DNA of 64,000 bases from Ecdyonurus torrentis (Eukaryota; Arthropoda; Insecta; Ephemeroptera; Heptageniidae): the NCBI GenBank assembly GCA_949318235.1, contig OX439131.1, positions 25,239,403 to 25,303,402 on the forward strand, written 5' to 3'. Shown piece by piece: positions 14,233 to 28,486 of this stretch. The notes beneath the pieces are model-generated. The model worked only from the letters and a program-made list of their open reading frames with translations. It ran no database searches and had not been told where the DNA came from. Each line of letters opens with the position of its first letter. Positions within the stretch are counted from its first letter, which is position 1. A program made the translations under genes and the position numbers.

Positions 14233-15227
14233 TCAACTGTATTGCATATTTTATAGGAAAACTTTTCATTCTCTTTTAAACATATTTAATTTTTTTCTAT
14301 CCCAAAAATACATTATTTTCATTACACTAAACTTTGTTTTATTTATTAAAAAATATTTATAAATATTTTGATTCTGTTTTATGATTTCTTTATGAGAAGT
14401 AAATCAGAGCATTACTAAAGTTCATAGTAATATTCATATTCATACACAACCTACGAGTCACGATGTAAAAATCTATAAAATCTAATCCTCGATATAATAT
14501 ACCAGATTTCGTGATCAATATTATATGAAAATATATCCATACGACGTGACTACCTACGTAATTTTTTTTTTCATTCTCTCTCCCTCGTCACTCCCAAGTT
14601 TAGATTAACTTTATAGGCAGGCTATTAAAGCGGTCTTTTATGTTTGATATACTGAATAATTTAAGTTGGTGTGTATGGAGGTAAGGTGTGATGGAGGCTC
14701 GATTTAGTCTTGACCTGGCCGATACTCAAAGCTATCAATCAGTTTAGCCCCCAACCTCTCTCTCTCTCTCTTACTTGAAACTTAAAGTTTTTTTACTGGT
14801 TTGCGCACGAGTGCTACCACTTACTTTACTTGCAAGGCTTCTGACATAAACTTTTTTTCTATACTTTTCATTATAACGTACGTCAAAGCGAAAGCATATA
14901 ATAAGTCAAAGTAAGAATATATTGGAAATTTCCATCAATATACTCACATTGATTTTTTTCTTTAACTTTAATTTAGCGAATAGTGAATTTTACATTAATC
15001 ATATATTCTAAAAATAACAATTTTAAAGAAACGAAATGTGTTGTTTTGAAAAAAAAAGTATTAAAAAAATGTTTTTTATGTCAAATTTATTTGTGATTTG
15101 TTAGGCAAATAAAATTTTAAAGCAATGTGAGTTTGTTGGGCATGTGGCAGCACACAGCAGTAGCACTATAGACGAAGACTTCAATTATAAAAATTTGTAC
15201 AAAAATTGGTAATACACGCAGCCTTAA

Positions 15228-15386
<159 letters not shown>

Positions 15387-16399
15387 GGTACTAATTTCCG
15401 TTGCAAATTTTTGCTCAAAGTATAAAAACAGATCGATTTGATTCTCTGAGAAAATATTTAATGTATATATATACCAGTACACGTGAAGCGTTAGTAAAAT
15501 TGATGATGTCCAAGTTGAAAAGCAGGTGACGGTCGCGGTAATGTTTGCCCAGCAACGTTATTAATGATTATCAGAGAGACGTAGAGGATAATTAATCTGG
15601 AAGAGAAGTGAAGAAAAAAAAAAACAGCTGCTGTATCACTTTACCATCACTAGCTGACCGAGGTGAGAATTAGGGTGTGTGGTATGTTTTTGAAAATCCA
15701 TTTTTCATGACTTTTTCTCCTAAAGTTTAATTTTCCATTCGAATGAACGATATACCAAACACATATAAGATTACTTCTACTTAGCATACTTATTTGAAAA
15801 TATATATTATATAATAAAAGAAAACTGTAGTGGACATATTGTATACATAAGGGTGATTTTTGGTCCATATGTTATATTATTTTTTATATCATTAATAATA
15901 CTCTGTCAAAAAGTGTTATTTTTAATATTTTCTTATGCTCGTTTACATTTTTTTCTGACTTACTAAAGCCAAATGTATGTTAATTAATGAAATTGTATAC
16001 AATATCTTAATATGAAACGTTATTTGTATAACGACAAATAAATCAATAGTATTCAATATAGTATCAATACCACCTTTTCAATTTTACTAAGAAAAATCAA
16101 ACACCTATTTTTTTTTTCAGTAACGCTATACTGTTTGTATTCCTTTAATAAATAACTTTTTCAAAGTAAATATAAATTTTAGTGTTGGAGGTATTAAGGC
16201 TGGAAATCAGATACTGCGGGATTTGACTAAAAAATAGCAAAGAAAGAAAAATCTGAAATTTTGCACAGTGATACATTAGTATAATTATGGTTTCTTCAAA
16301 AATGTAAAAAAATTGGGGGGGTCACCTTGTTAGATTTTAAATTATGATTTTTTGAAGTGTTAGTCCCTTAAGATCCCATATTAATTTGAATAATTATTT

Positions 16400-16490
16400 T
16401 CTCTCTTATCTGATGGTCATATGGGTTCTGAAAATTTTATCATAGGTAGCTTTTACAATTAACTTTCAAATGACATCATAAAGTTTCAAA
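16400..16490 (-). repeat. Dispersed repeat S, copy 1
   Basis: On the minus strand it reads ATGATAAAATTTTCAGA, followed at about 20 bp by CAGATAAGAGAGAAAA. The same pair recurs at 46401-46447 and 54506-54564 (+). Only the first block recurs at 28190-28230 (-). Confidence 0.5.
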
Positions 16491-17047
16491 GTTTACTGTT
16501 TAAATTTTGAGATACAAGCCATCTATATACAACCCTTAAGAAAATTTTATCAATAGAGAAATTTGTTACAATTTTGTTTTTGAAAATAGTACATTTTTGT
16601 TAACTTTATTATTATTTTTTCATGAGTAATTCCGTATTCAATACGATGCATATCATGTTCTATTAATATGCAAAAATGAGTTTAAAAGTTTTCAGGATTG
16701 CATACAAAAAGGCTTCTTATTTTTTGTAAGCATTTTAAATAACGAGGGAATATAAAACACATAAATATATTACTTTTTGAATAACAATATGTACACTTTA
16801 TTTCACATTTATTTATTCTTAATAATGTATCATAAAAATATACTTATTTTATCTTGAAAATATAGGACTAACGAACACTCTTTTTGACTATCTATAAATA
16901 CAATAAAAGATCAGAATTTATTACGTATGCGATAGTTAACCTTACTCTATTTGTCATGGCTCATCAAAAATTACTAACTAATAGTAAAAAGATTATTCCT
17001 TTCCATGAATTAAAATTAATATATTAAAATCAAATCAATCAAATGAG

Positions 17048-17050
<3 letters not shown>

Positions 17051-17119
<69 letters not shown>
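17051..17119 (+). repeat. (GA)n microsatellite
   Basis: About 34 units. Confidence 0.95.
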
Positions 17120-17122
<3 letters not shown>

Positions 17123-17403
17123 CAACACGTATACAACAAAGCAAATAACTTTGGTCCATGAGATCAAATATCCAACCAACTGTGAGATACGACAGGAGTA
17201 TAAGAAAGAGAGATGCTGGCAAACATAGAAAAGGACATACAAACAGTATAAGACGCGTCAAAGTTCATTTATCACTGCACGCACAGAAAGAGAAATGAAG
17301 AAAACGAGAGGAAACGAGGGAGGGCATATTATAGGATGGACATGGTTCATATTCATGCCTTTCTGCTCCATTCAATTTTATTCATTTGTCATCCTGACGC
17401 AAG

Positions 17404-17404
<1 letters not shown>

Positions 17405-17460
<56 letters not shown>
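17405..17460 (+). repeat. (TC)n microsatellite
   Basis: About 28 units, followed by a degenerate CTGTCT tail. An A35 run lies at 17688-17722. Confidence 0.95.
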
Positions 17461-17464
<4 letters not shown>

Positions 17465-17686
17465 CTGTCTCTGTCTCTTTCTATGTGTCTCTCTCCAAGA
17501 AACTCTTCCTTTCGATCACCTTGCTTTATGTCCAAGCCCCACGAGATCGTCTAAAAACTTGCCACATCAATAGACTCAACTCAGCTATCCCTTACTATAG
17601 TAATATGCCGTATACGAAAAGAAATAAAGATTTATGGATTTTTTATAATGTAATTTTTCAAAATCTTCAAAAAATATTAATAACTA

Positions 17687-17724
<38 letters not shown>

Positions 17725-18807
17725 TTTTTTTTTTCTAGCATGACAATTTTTATAGACTATATTTGATTAAAAGTTTATGGTTTGACATTATATATCCCTC
17801 CCTCTTTATTACGGTTTAAGACTACCCTCGTTTTGTATGGATCATAGAATTTTTTATATTTTGCTGAATGTTTTTTTCGTACCACCCTAAAAAAAAATAC
17901 AGCTTGGGAGTAGTAAGTGCATTGCATAAGTGATGACCGCAAAGAACTAACGTTTTAACATAATGAAATGAACACCACACCACAGCACCTCAACCGAGAA
18001 TTTTCTAAGTACAAAACCTCAACTTAAGGGGGATTATGAACAGAGGGGTTGATATATAAATTGTATCTTCTTGTTTCATAATAAATTTTATTGCATTAAA
18101 AATTTATGACATTAGCAAAACTTAAGTGTATCAAAACAAAACATAATAAGAATTAGTTTGTTAAAATAATAACTTTGTCATTTTGAATATGCTATATTTG
18201 CATATAAGTCATAGAATACTATGACAAATGTTTAAAATTATATATGACAGAAAGCTAAACTATAATATTTAGCAACTCTTACTCTTTGCATTGAATTTAT
18301 ATCAAATTTAATAGAAGCATTGTATTTTCCATGGAAAAATAAAACAATAAAATGTGAAATAAAACTTTAGTATAATGAAGTTCTTTTTCTTTGGAAAATT
18401 CTTAATTTTATTTTTAAACTTATTATGCCTTAACGAAGAAAATAAAAAATATGTAATATATAAATAATTATAACTATTAAATTAATATAACAAAAAGTTT
18501 TGAAAACTTAATAATTTTTTTTATAAAGTGATCTGTATTTATAAACATTCATCAATACGTAGCTAACTTGCTTGTTTAGCTGTATGTAAAGCTTTACTGA
18601 GATTTATTTACGAATGATGTGCTATGGTATATTATTATATAGAAACTAGTGGTATAGCAAAAGTAGAGCTTTTAATAGTAATAATTCACGTAGAAAATGC
18701 AATAAATAACTCAACGTATAGTAAATCCTTTTTACTCCCTCGGTAAACATGTAAAGTGTACATATATATAGCAGCACAAATGTGCATAAGTTAAATACGT
18801 ATAAAGG

Positions 18808-18812
<5 letters not shown>

Positions 18813-18858
<46 letters not shown>
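18813..18858 (+). repeat. (TC)n microsatellite
   Basis: One TTT interruption. Confidence 0.9.
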
Positions 18859-19090
18859 ACTTTACTTTCCTGACAAGTTCGATCCTCAAGTAACTTTACT
18901 TGTGAACAATGTATAATAATAAATATATGCAAAAAGGGAGAGACATAAATTTATAGCTCTTAAAAGAAAATCCATTTGTACTGCAAATAATAATAAAAAA
19001 ATGTATATAAATGGCGGGATTCAATTTTATAATGACGTCTATATGCATATCATTTTTGATGATACATATATGACAATCATATAAGAGTTT

Positions 19091-19131
<41 letters not shown>

Positions 19132-19558
19132 TGTACATTAATCCTTTTTCTTTTTTGTATTATACACTCTCTCGAAGATATATTTTTTTGTTGAAAACTT
19201 TAATCACTTTCTCATGTTGATGTTCAATTGTCCGTTGAAGCGATATGATAATTGACGACATTTTCATCTCTCACATTCATGTATAAGAACTAAAAGATAT
19301 TCTTCTTATTCATATACTTTTCACATAAAATGACTTTTATATATAACAATGGTTGCTTGATAGATACTTAACAATAAGAAACGTATATATCGTTATATAT
19401 TATATTATAGTGAATATAACTACTATTATGGAATATAAAGCTTTTTTTTTTTTTTTTTTTTTTTTTTGGTCTTTAGTCATCATCAAAGTTACCAATCTTT
19501 TTGAAACATCTTTACACTCAATGCCCTATGAATAGTAATGGATTCAAACCCTTATATA

Positions 19559-19561
<3 letters not shown>

Positions 19562-19636
<75 letters not shown>
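19562..19636 (+). repeat. (TC)n microsatellite
   Basis: About 37 units. Confidence 0.95.
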
Positions 19637-19641
<5 letters not shown>

Positions 19642-20186
19642 TCATTAACATCGATCAGTTTAATGTATTCATCTGATTTGACTGCCAACGAATTTTTTCC
19701 TACTTCAAAATGATAAGGAAATACAGTTTGTTTTTTTTCACATTCATATTTTTTTCTACAGTACTGACAGGAGAAGAGATGATATTATTTTTCAATGACA
19801 TATTTAATATTTTTATGTAATTTTAAACACAGTTAACTGAGAATAAAAAAAATATATGTTTTATTAGTGATATTGGCGCCATCTAACTAGTTTTGTAAGA
19901 TTTTGGCGCCCCTTTGACGCAATAGGACCCTATTGCCATTATAGAGACAAATAAATAAAAAAAAAATAAAAAAATATTTAAGTTGAAATGGAAGTTACCG
20001 GAAATGAAATGTATGCCGGAAGAAGCAATATTTTCGAGGGGTATATTTAATGATGTCTTATAAAATAAAGAATATGAAAAAATACATAAAAACATTATAT
20101 ATGATGGGAGATATCAAATGTTCTTTTGGCGTAAAGGAAAAGAAGTAAAAGAAAGCACATTAACTTCTTGGCTTCTTACTCTGAAC

Positions 20187-20221
<35 letters not shown>

Positions 20222-22535
20222 TTCTGTTATAAATGTGATAAAATTTTTTTTAATAATATAAGCCAAATATGTTTACTTTTAGTAATATTTGACTTATATA
20301 CACTACAGCTTTTATCTTAGAATGAAAAATTAAAATTTAGAAATTTTTTCATTTTTATAACTTTTGTTTACCTCCCTTACAAATTTTAGAATGATTACCA
20401 TAGAGTAAAAAGCTATATTACCACTGAATGATAGAGCTAATACGAGCATGTTTATGACGTCAGAAACATGTATAAAAATTAGTATGAAAATGTTGTGCGG
20501 GTTGCATAAATTGAAATTTCTGATCCCTGCTACGGAGCTAAAGTTATTTATGTAAGTTCCATCAAGTGTTTTGTGATATAAATGCATATGTTTTTCTCTG
20601 GTCAATTCCTTTAAGTCTTAAATATTAAATTAACACTCATTATAGTTCATTAAGTAATCAATAATCATATTTTTATTTGTTTATTATAATATTCCTAAAC
20701 TATCAATTATTGCCCTCATGATATACTGTATATAAAAAATAAATTTCATATTTATAAGCGATTAATCATTTTTGAAAAGGACTATAAATTTTGTCGTATA
20801 TATAATCAAAGTTTCAAATTTAAACAATTTTTTTTTTAAATTTTATTCATTGAATTTTAATTTAATAATTTTTTACCCTCTTTTTCTATTATACATTGAA
20901 AAGAAGAAAAAAAAGTTTTAAAAACGTTAAAAATAATAATAATAAAAAAAGAAAGTAATATAAAGTTTAGTTGATGTTTTTATTTCATGTAACATCAGTA
21001 TAATTACATCTAGTCCACAAAACGTTATGTTCTCTAATAAAATCTGCATAATGACAAACTTTACTCACTAAGTAACGACTTTTAAACTTCTGTGTCTTCT
21101 CAGTTTTAAGTCATTAAAGAAAAGCTGATGCTTATAAATGATCATAATAATAAGATACGCTAATTTTTTTATTATTGGTGAAGGGAATAATAATAAAGAC
21201 ACAATGTTACTTTATATTATAAATATAGTATAAAAATATGTTCAACCAAGTGGATAATTTACTTTTTCACATTAATTTTTTTTTATTTACTACGTAAAAA
21301 TATTTTCTCCTTACAGAAACTTCATTTGCATATTTTTTTTCATTTTTATTTATATTATTATACTTATTTTTCTTTTCTCTCATTTTTTTTATACATACAC
21401 ATGCATATACATATACGTGCAAAATAATTGTAGTTTCTGGATTTTGCAGTAATTAAAAAACAATATTGATTTTCATTTGAATACATGTTTCTGAGAAATC
21501 AGAGCCTATAAAAAATTAACATCATGACCAAATCAATTATTCATCGTTATTCCAAAAATGTTAAGGCCTGATTAATGATATGATATAAGGCACTTTAAGT
21601 TCCTTGTTTACGTGGAGTGTTGTTTGATAACAGGCGCAGTGAAATCAAATCTCAAGTGTGAAGCATTGTGTACGTAAACTTTGATTAAAACTGGGCGGTT
21701 CACTCATTAAAGTGACATTTTCAACTTAACTTTAAAATGAACAATTTAATTCTAACAAACATTTTTTTTCTCTTTTGACGCAATTGTTTTTTTAACGCTA
21801 CTTTAAAATCATGTTTTTCTAAATTGCTTATTTTAATACACACTATTGTGCATGGCTATGCAGCAAAACGTAATTATAGAATACCTTTTAGCTTTAGAAA
21901 AAATTTAAGCTTAATAATTAATATTCATAATATTTATAAATTATATAAAGGAAAGGTATTGATAAATAGATTATTAATAGTTATTTTCTCATATTTTAAA
22001 ACTATTTAAACTATTATTCAAAACATTTAAAAACCATTTATTCTATTTTAAAACTATTATTTATTTGCAGCATATGAATTATTAATAAAATTTTAATGGA
22101 AGGAAAATTTCACACAAAAATTAGATTTCGTAAAAATAAAATTATTTTATATATATAAAAAAAAAGAGTATGTATTTCAAAATAAAGCATATTCCTATAA
22201 ATTTAAACTTACATTTCATACAAATTGTTTTATATATTTGATTTAGAAGATTATACATTTAAGAAAGTTCATAAAATTTTCAAGAAACACAAATACTTTT
22301 CGTTGTTATAATTTATACTAATTTCTTGCATGATGTATACAACAAATTGTATTCCTAAACTTTTTACAACTTTAAACTTGTTGCTATTATGTTGACATGA
22401 TAACTCATCATTATTACAGTTAGTAAAAATTAATAATTTAGTTGATATTATGCATGTATAGCGCGTGTGTTTTTGTTAATAACCCTTTAGTATCTTTTCG
22501 CGGTGGTGGTTACCCCTCTCTAACTCTCTATAACA

Positions 22536-22540
22536 TCTCT

Positions 22541-22592
<52 letters not shown>
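22536..22592 (+). repeat. (TC)n microsatellite
   Basis: One CC interruption at 22559. Confidence 0.95.
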
Positions 22593-22594
<2 letters not shown>

Positions 22595-22819
22595 CTGACG
22601 AGATATGAAATATTCATCGTCATTTGTTAACATCACCATAAAGAAGAAAAAAATTATCTGCTCTCTCTTTTTTTTTCCTCACTCAGTTTACAGCAGCAAC
22701 GCTGCTCATCCAGTAAATAATTAACCAGTCGCTATTAAGCACTCTGTGTGAAGCTACATTAAGCTTGGCAGCCTTCTATGTATATATGGTTAAAGTGTAT
22801 ATTGAAGGGGGTGCTATAC

Positions 22820-22937
<118 letters not shown>

Positions 22938-23288
22938 GTACGGATGGGTGTACAAGAGCAGAGATGCAAAAGGCCTAGCTGTGAATATTTAATGTAACAA
23001 CAAAACATTTTAGAGAGAGAGAGAAAGCAAATTACAACATCACTACTATACTCTCTACCCCCATTATTTTAATATGTTGTATATTTCGAATACTCATCCG
23101 CCTATACTATATATAATGTCTACATTGTAATAACTAAAAGTCTAATTTAATTTCTTGTTCAACGATTTCTATATTAATATATATTATTCAGATTATCATG
23201 TTGAAAGGGGTGGCAAATAAAATTCTACTTGTTTGTTTCTAAAGAGCATATTTCAATTTGAGTTTTTTTTTTTCATACACAGCATTGT

Positions 23289-23296
23289 TATATATA

Positions 23297-23351
<55 letters not shown>

Positions 23352-23366
23352 CGTGTGTGTGTGTGT
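23289..23366 (+). repeat. Compound (TA)n(TG)n microsatellite
   Basis: TA to about 23332, then TG with one CG break. Confidence 0.95.
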
Positions 23367-23653
23367 CAACTTTTGGATAACATTATCATGATATAATGCA
23401 ATTTTTATATCATGAAATAAGGCTGACTTAATATTTATTTCTATATAACTTTAGCTCCTCTAGAGTGTTATTATACTCTGTATATTTCTGCAAATTCTGT
23501 TGGTTTTAAATTATTATATAAGTATTTTGTTATTAATTGAATTATTTAATTGCAATTTTTTTTATTTGCAACTTAAAACACATTAGCATTAACATTGAAT
23601 ATTTAACAATGTGCAAAACATTTCTTTAATGCCCAAATAGAAAAAAAAAATAC

Positions 23654-24075
23654 TATAGGGTGTGTACGCATGACGTCATTCTGAGTGCTTTTCGGATGCT
23701 CTTCTTGAGCAATGAATAACATTGTTTAGCATATATATAGGACAAACATAGTTTTTGGCTTTCTTTGGATAATTAGCTATTTTTTGGTTATTATTATTCT
23801 TCTTGCATACTTGAAAAACTAATTCAACCTTCGTTAAAAATTAACTATTAGTTTATTAGCTATTAGCGTGGAAAATTAGCTATTTTTTGGTCATTATTAT
23901 TTTTCTTGCATACTGGAGGTACTATAATTCAACCTGTTAACAGCATCAATGCTCTCAAAAAAAATTGCGAAGTATTTTTAAACTGGCAAAATGTGCCATT
24001 TTCCTAAACCGGCCAATGTTATTTAGTACTCACTTATGACGTTGACTTTTTTAACATGAATGAAACCACCCTATA
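23654..24075. mobile_element. Possible MITE with TATAGGGTG ends
   Basis: TATAGGGTG at the left and CACCCTATA at the right form a 9-bp inverted pair. The interior holds TGACGTCA (23671) and a ~103-bp tandem duplication. The short match makes this tentative. Confidence 0.3.
23766..23960 (+). repeat. Imperfect tandem duplication, ~103-bp unit
   Basis: AATTAGCTATTTTTTGGT...CTTCTTGCATACT and AATTCAACCT occur twice with an offset of about 103 bp and several substitutions. Confidence 0.6.
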
Positions 24076-24118
24076 TATTATATAAAAAATATATTATTAT
24101 ATATACAGTATATTATAT

Positions 24119-24120
<2 letters not shown>

Positions 24121-24205
<85 letters not shown>
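24121..24205 (+). repeat. (GA)n microsatellite
   Basis: About 42 units. Confidence 0.95.
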
Positions 24206-24211
<6 letters not shown>

Positions 24212-25157
24212 TAGTTTATAACTCGATATATATGTTGCAATTGATGCTTATATTATATATATATATATTTTTTATTATTAATATTATTATATATTCATTT
24301 TATATCATTACTTTTTTTTTCGGGAATTCGATTAAATTGTCTAAATGGACAAACAAACAAACATATATTTTCAGCACTTTTTATATTATTGCCTGAACTT
24401 AACTTATTTTATTATTATATATTCATGATACCTTGATATAAATATGATATATTATTATTTCATTCACCATCACTTATAAAATAATATAATTATTATTATT
24501 ATACTTTGTACTACACCATAGTATATATATACTATATACTTATACTATGGTACTACTTGTACTTTTCTCTACCTCAAGTGTATATAGAAAATCTTTCTCT
24601 TCTCAAGTAAAACTAGAGCTGCTATCTACCGGTGAATGCATGTATAAACTGTAACAATATTTTCTGTAAATTAATTTTTAAATATTTTGTTCTTTTGTAA
24701 TTTATTAACGCAGTGCCGATCACTGTTTTTTCGATCAAGATCAAATCAGGAATATATAGACTCTGGCGCGAACATTATCAGATCACGATCAGATCACTAA
24801 AGATCAGATCTTATATCATAAATATATCATTTGATTTATAACTACAAGATCACAATTTTTTCTACAGTGATATTTTTGCTATCAAAAAAGCGTCATATTA
24901 ATTGAAAAAAAAAAATCATTTGCAGTATAGATTTGAATATATACAACACTTTTTAATTGGGTTCCCGAAGATTTGCTTTCCAATTTTAGGTATAAATTAT
25001 ATAGCTTTATTGTATAGTAGCTTTATTACATTGTTCTTTTCAAAAATTGTTAGAATGCAACACTTTTTTAATATATTCCTGATATAATTTTATATTTCAA
25101 CTATAATATTTATATTTTTCAACTTTTTGAAATGGATCTAAAAACTGTAGCAAACGA

Positions 25158-25450
25158 AGACCCCTTGCACATCCTTGCGCTTTGTCGCCATGTTTGTGGT
25201 GCCTATAAATGCATTGTCCAGCATAGAGGGGAAACATCATTTCTCCAAAAATTTCACATAAAAAGAGTTTATTTCAACTCAACGAAATTTTCTCCTATTC
25301 TTCGAGCTTAGATGCTAGATAAGGCTTTGATAGAGGTTTAAAGCTTAATTCTTACGCTATTAAAAAAATAAAAATGACGATTTTCCCATGCTGGTCTATG
25401 TATTCCTGACCAACAAAATGGCGGCTCTTAAATATGAGTGCAACCGGTCT
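25158..25450. mobile_element. MITE family M1, copy A
   Basis: Ends AGACCCCTTGCAC and, reversed, AGACCGGTTGCAC. Internal blocks CATCCTTGCGCTTTGTCGCC and CAAAATGGCGGCTCTTAAAT are shared almost exactly with copy B at 36873-37087. This copy is about 78 bp longer through internal sequence. No coding capacity. Confidence 0.7.
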
Positions 25451-26853
25451 ATATAGTAATTCATAGCTCAAATAAAAATAATATATAAATTTTAATCAGT
25501 TCACTATATCGCAGGTCAAAATGATATCTTGATCTATGATTGAAATTTTTATTAAAAAATCAAAATCTTTACATGCAACTCTCTGATTAATAAGACAAAA
25601 GAAAAAAAGTTAAAAAAAAAGTACTATTAGTGTATTAGTATATTGCTGCTGTACTGCAATATATCACTGTAGAGAATATATATATATTTTTTTTTATTTT
25701 GGACATTGGAGTCTCAGGGGAAATTTAAAATTATTGTCTCGCGGTGAAATTCAACTGAACATCAAATGCGCACTCTGTTTTTCTGATTTTGTTTTTAAAA
25801 TTTTTTGCAGATTTTTTGTTTACACTTCTTTGAGCAGCGAAGACCTGTCCTGTGTACCTGTAACCTCTGTAAGTGACACATTTGAGAGAAATTCCTTATT
25901 ATTCCTGCTGGTAAATGAAAAATGAAATTCCTCGTTCAAGGTAAATATAAGAAAATAAATTAAATGCTTAAATGGTTTTACGTCAGTGTCAGTAAATGCC
26001 CATTTATCTGAAAATAAAGGTTCGCATGGTATCATCTTTTTATTTGTAATCATCAGAGATGTTTTTGCATAAAAAAAAAATCGTTTGTTGAGTTTACTCT
26101 CGTTCATTTGCCCTGCATTTGCTCGCGGTGAAGATCTTAAAAAAGAAAGTAGCAGAAATTATTTGTTTAGCATCATGTGTAATACTTGTCCATATATACA
26201 AAACATTTACATACTCGAATCATATCTGCACATATACATGTACAGTACATATACTGTATGTACATTTACATATATGTATACTACAACTACAGACTACAGT
26301 ACAGTATGTACATGTATTTATATGCATATTATAATATAACACATACAATATATAACAATAAAATAATAAAATCTGCATGATGGATGGATATATATATAGT
26401 GTATGTATATGCATATCATATTGCATATGCAGTGGGATTTATACTACTTTTATGTACTTTTATGAATGCATAATACCATAAGAACTTAATTATGATATTC
26501 TGCAAATACATATGTACCTACATATTACGCTATGTAAACTTTTAATATTTGTATTTGTACATATATAGTTTAATATATATAGAATTTTATATGTTGTAGA
26601 TATAGTGATGTCACTGGGCAGTTGCAAAACATTAAATGATGTATGTTCGCCACCCATCCCAGTATCCAAGGTACGTATTCATATATACACATATACAAAC
26701 TCCTCTTATTATTATTTTTATATTTTAAGAGTACAGATGCATTCATGCACATATAATTTTTCTTTTCTTCCATATATACTGTGCATAGCAACAAGCAACT
26801 TGTACTGAATGTGAAATCGAATATTTGTTTTGGAAAGTTAGATTACTGTACTA

Positions 26854-26857
<4 letters not shown>

Positions 26858-26894
<37 letters not shown>
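26858..26894 (+). repeat. (TA)n at edge of repeat R copy 1
   Basis: About 18 units ending directly at the repeat R start GAGCC. Confidence 0.95.
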
Positions 26895-26897
<3 letters not shown>

Positions 26898-27058
26898 CCT
26901 GTAACATAGAATCCCCTGCTCACAGATTCCCTGGATCATAGGATCTACAATACGCCCCTTTGCTTAAGGGGGGGAATTGTGGGCGGGCCAGGGTCTAGCG
27001 AATGAAACGCTGGCAACCATGTCGTGTGGATTATAAAATCAGGGGATTCTATAATCTG
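26895..27058 (+). repeat. Dispersed repeat R, copy 1, abutting (TA)n
   Basis: Begins right after (TA)n at 26858-26894 with GAGCCTGTAACATAG, then ATCCCCTGCTCACAG and ATAGGATC. Ends with CAGGGGATTCTAT, which mirrors ATAGAATCCCCTG at the left, so it may be a MITE. Shared with 29886-30052 (reverse). A fragment, CCCTGCTCATAGGATCCCCT, recurs at 27153. Confidence 0.55.
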
Positions 27059-27271
27059 ATTTTTTAATTATATATTTAATTTATTATTGTTTTTTTTTAA
27101 ATATATTTTTATAATTAAGTATATAGAATTCGACGTATATGCTTATAGACTTCCCTGCTCATAGGATCCCCTATTATATTTTAAAATATCATGAAATGAA
27201 ATATTGCATCATCCTTATACGGTTTAAAAAAAATGCTTGAGATGCATTTGGATTAAAGTGAACTGACAGTT

Positions 27272-27306
<35 letters not shown>

Positions 27307-27453
27307 ATGATTGAATTTTTTACTTTTCATATAGATAATTACTTTGTTTTTTATACGCAGAGACAAAACACAAATTACGTAATTTATGCTGCATATTAAA
27401 TAACCATTAAAATTTTAGAGCATAATGTTGCTATTTTGGATTAATTATATACA

Positions 27454-27818
27454 TTGACTGATAAAGGAACAACTGTTTTGAGGCTGACTATAAGCGATTT
27501 CGTTCACATCCGCTTCTGTTTCTCCTTACACTGCACAGTGATTGCTTATATGTTTACTCAAAAAGCGGAAAAGGAAGTGACCGGAAGAGGAAACCACGTG
27601 ACGGTAAAAGTGGGAGGTAGCTCAGGCCTAGCTTGCTGCTGGCACCAACTTTTATCCTACTTTTACCGTCACGTGGTTTCCTCTTCCGGTCACTTCCTTT
27701 TCCGCATTTTGAGTAAACAAAAGCGGTCAGTAGTAAGTCGAAATGTCGAAACGGAAACGGATGTGAGCAAAATCACTTATAGTCGCGGCTTCCAAACAGT
27801 TGTTCCTTTATTAGTTAA
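27454..27818. mobile_element. Foldback element with ~165-bp arms
   Basis: The left arm from TTGACTGATAAAGGAACAAC mirrors the right arm ending GTTGTTCCTTTATTAGTTAA. The inner part of both arms holds GGAAAAGGAAGTGACCGGAA and CCACGTGACGGTAAAAGT. The loop is about 45-60 bp near 27610-27660. A 124-codon frame across it is a by-product of the palindrome. The target duplication is not clear. Confidence 0.7.
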
Positions 27819-28189
27819 TAAGTATTAATGCTGAACATCTCAATTATTATGACGCGAAATCACTTTAAATAACATAAAAAATAATAAAGAATTATAAATG
27901 TTGCACTGCATTGAGCTAGCATAATTGATACGTTTATTGTTTGTTTTTGTTTTTGTTTTTGAACAAATTAATTTTACACATGTTATATTTCTAATAAAGA
28001 GTTACAATTCCAATGATGAGCTCTTACGTTTTCCGTGCGTGTGTGCACAAAAATAATAATAAATAAAACTTTAACGTATAATCAGTACGGCAAGAAGAAA
28101 TTACGTAATTTATACCAAATTTATGTCATAGCATAAATCTAATAGCATAAAGTAATAAGACAGTATATAAATACTGTAAAATAATTTAA

Positions 28190-28230
28190 TGGGTTTCTGA
28201 AAATGTTATCATAGTGTATAGCTGTTACTA
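28190..28230 (-). repeat. Dispersed repeat S, copy 2 (fragment)
   Basis: GGGTTTCTGAAAATGTTATCATAG is a variant of the reverse of block 1. Downstream CTTTTAAATGACAT also resembles 16461-16475. Confidence 0.4.
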
Positions 28231-28309
28231 TTAGTATTAGTATTAACTTTTAAATGACATATCATAATGTTTCGGAGTTTTCTTTTTAGATATAAATATA
28301 CTATAGCCA

Positions 28310-28486
28310 CAGGGTCGGACTGGCAATCAAGGGGCCTCGTCCGCAAAAGGGGTGTAACACCCTCTTTAGGGGCCACAAAGGGGGCGTAACACCCTAGTTA
28401 CGCCCCTTTTTGGGCCTTTGGGGCCTCCAAACAGGGGGGGCCACGTCCGCAATTGCGGACTTGCTCTTATGGCCAGTCCGAGCCTG
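28310..28486. mobile_element. 177-bp hAT-type MITE with exact 8-bp target-site duplication
   Basis: Termini CAGGGTCGGACTGGC and (reversed) CAGGCTCGGACTGGCC, flanked by identical TATAGCCA at 28302-28309 and 28487-28494. The interior is GC-rich and itself contains inverted repeats (GGGTGTAACACCC; GGCGTAACACC against TTACGCCCC). There is no coding capacity. An 8-bp duplication with CAGG ends places it in the hAT superfamily. Confidence 0.88.

Noticed and set aside
24480..24570. AT-rich palindrome ACCATAGTATA...TATACTATGG
   Set aside because: Short and made almost wholly of TA steps, so chance pairing is likely.
27454..27828. 124-codon + strand frame
   Set aside because: It runs through both arms of a foldback element, and its residues reflect the palindrome rather than a protein.
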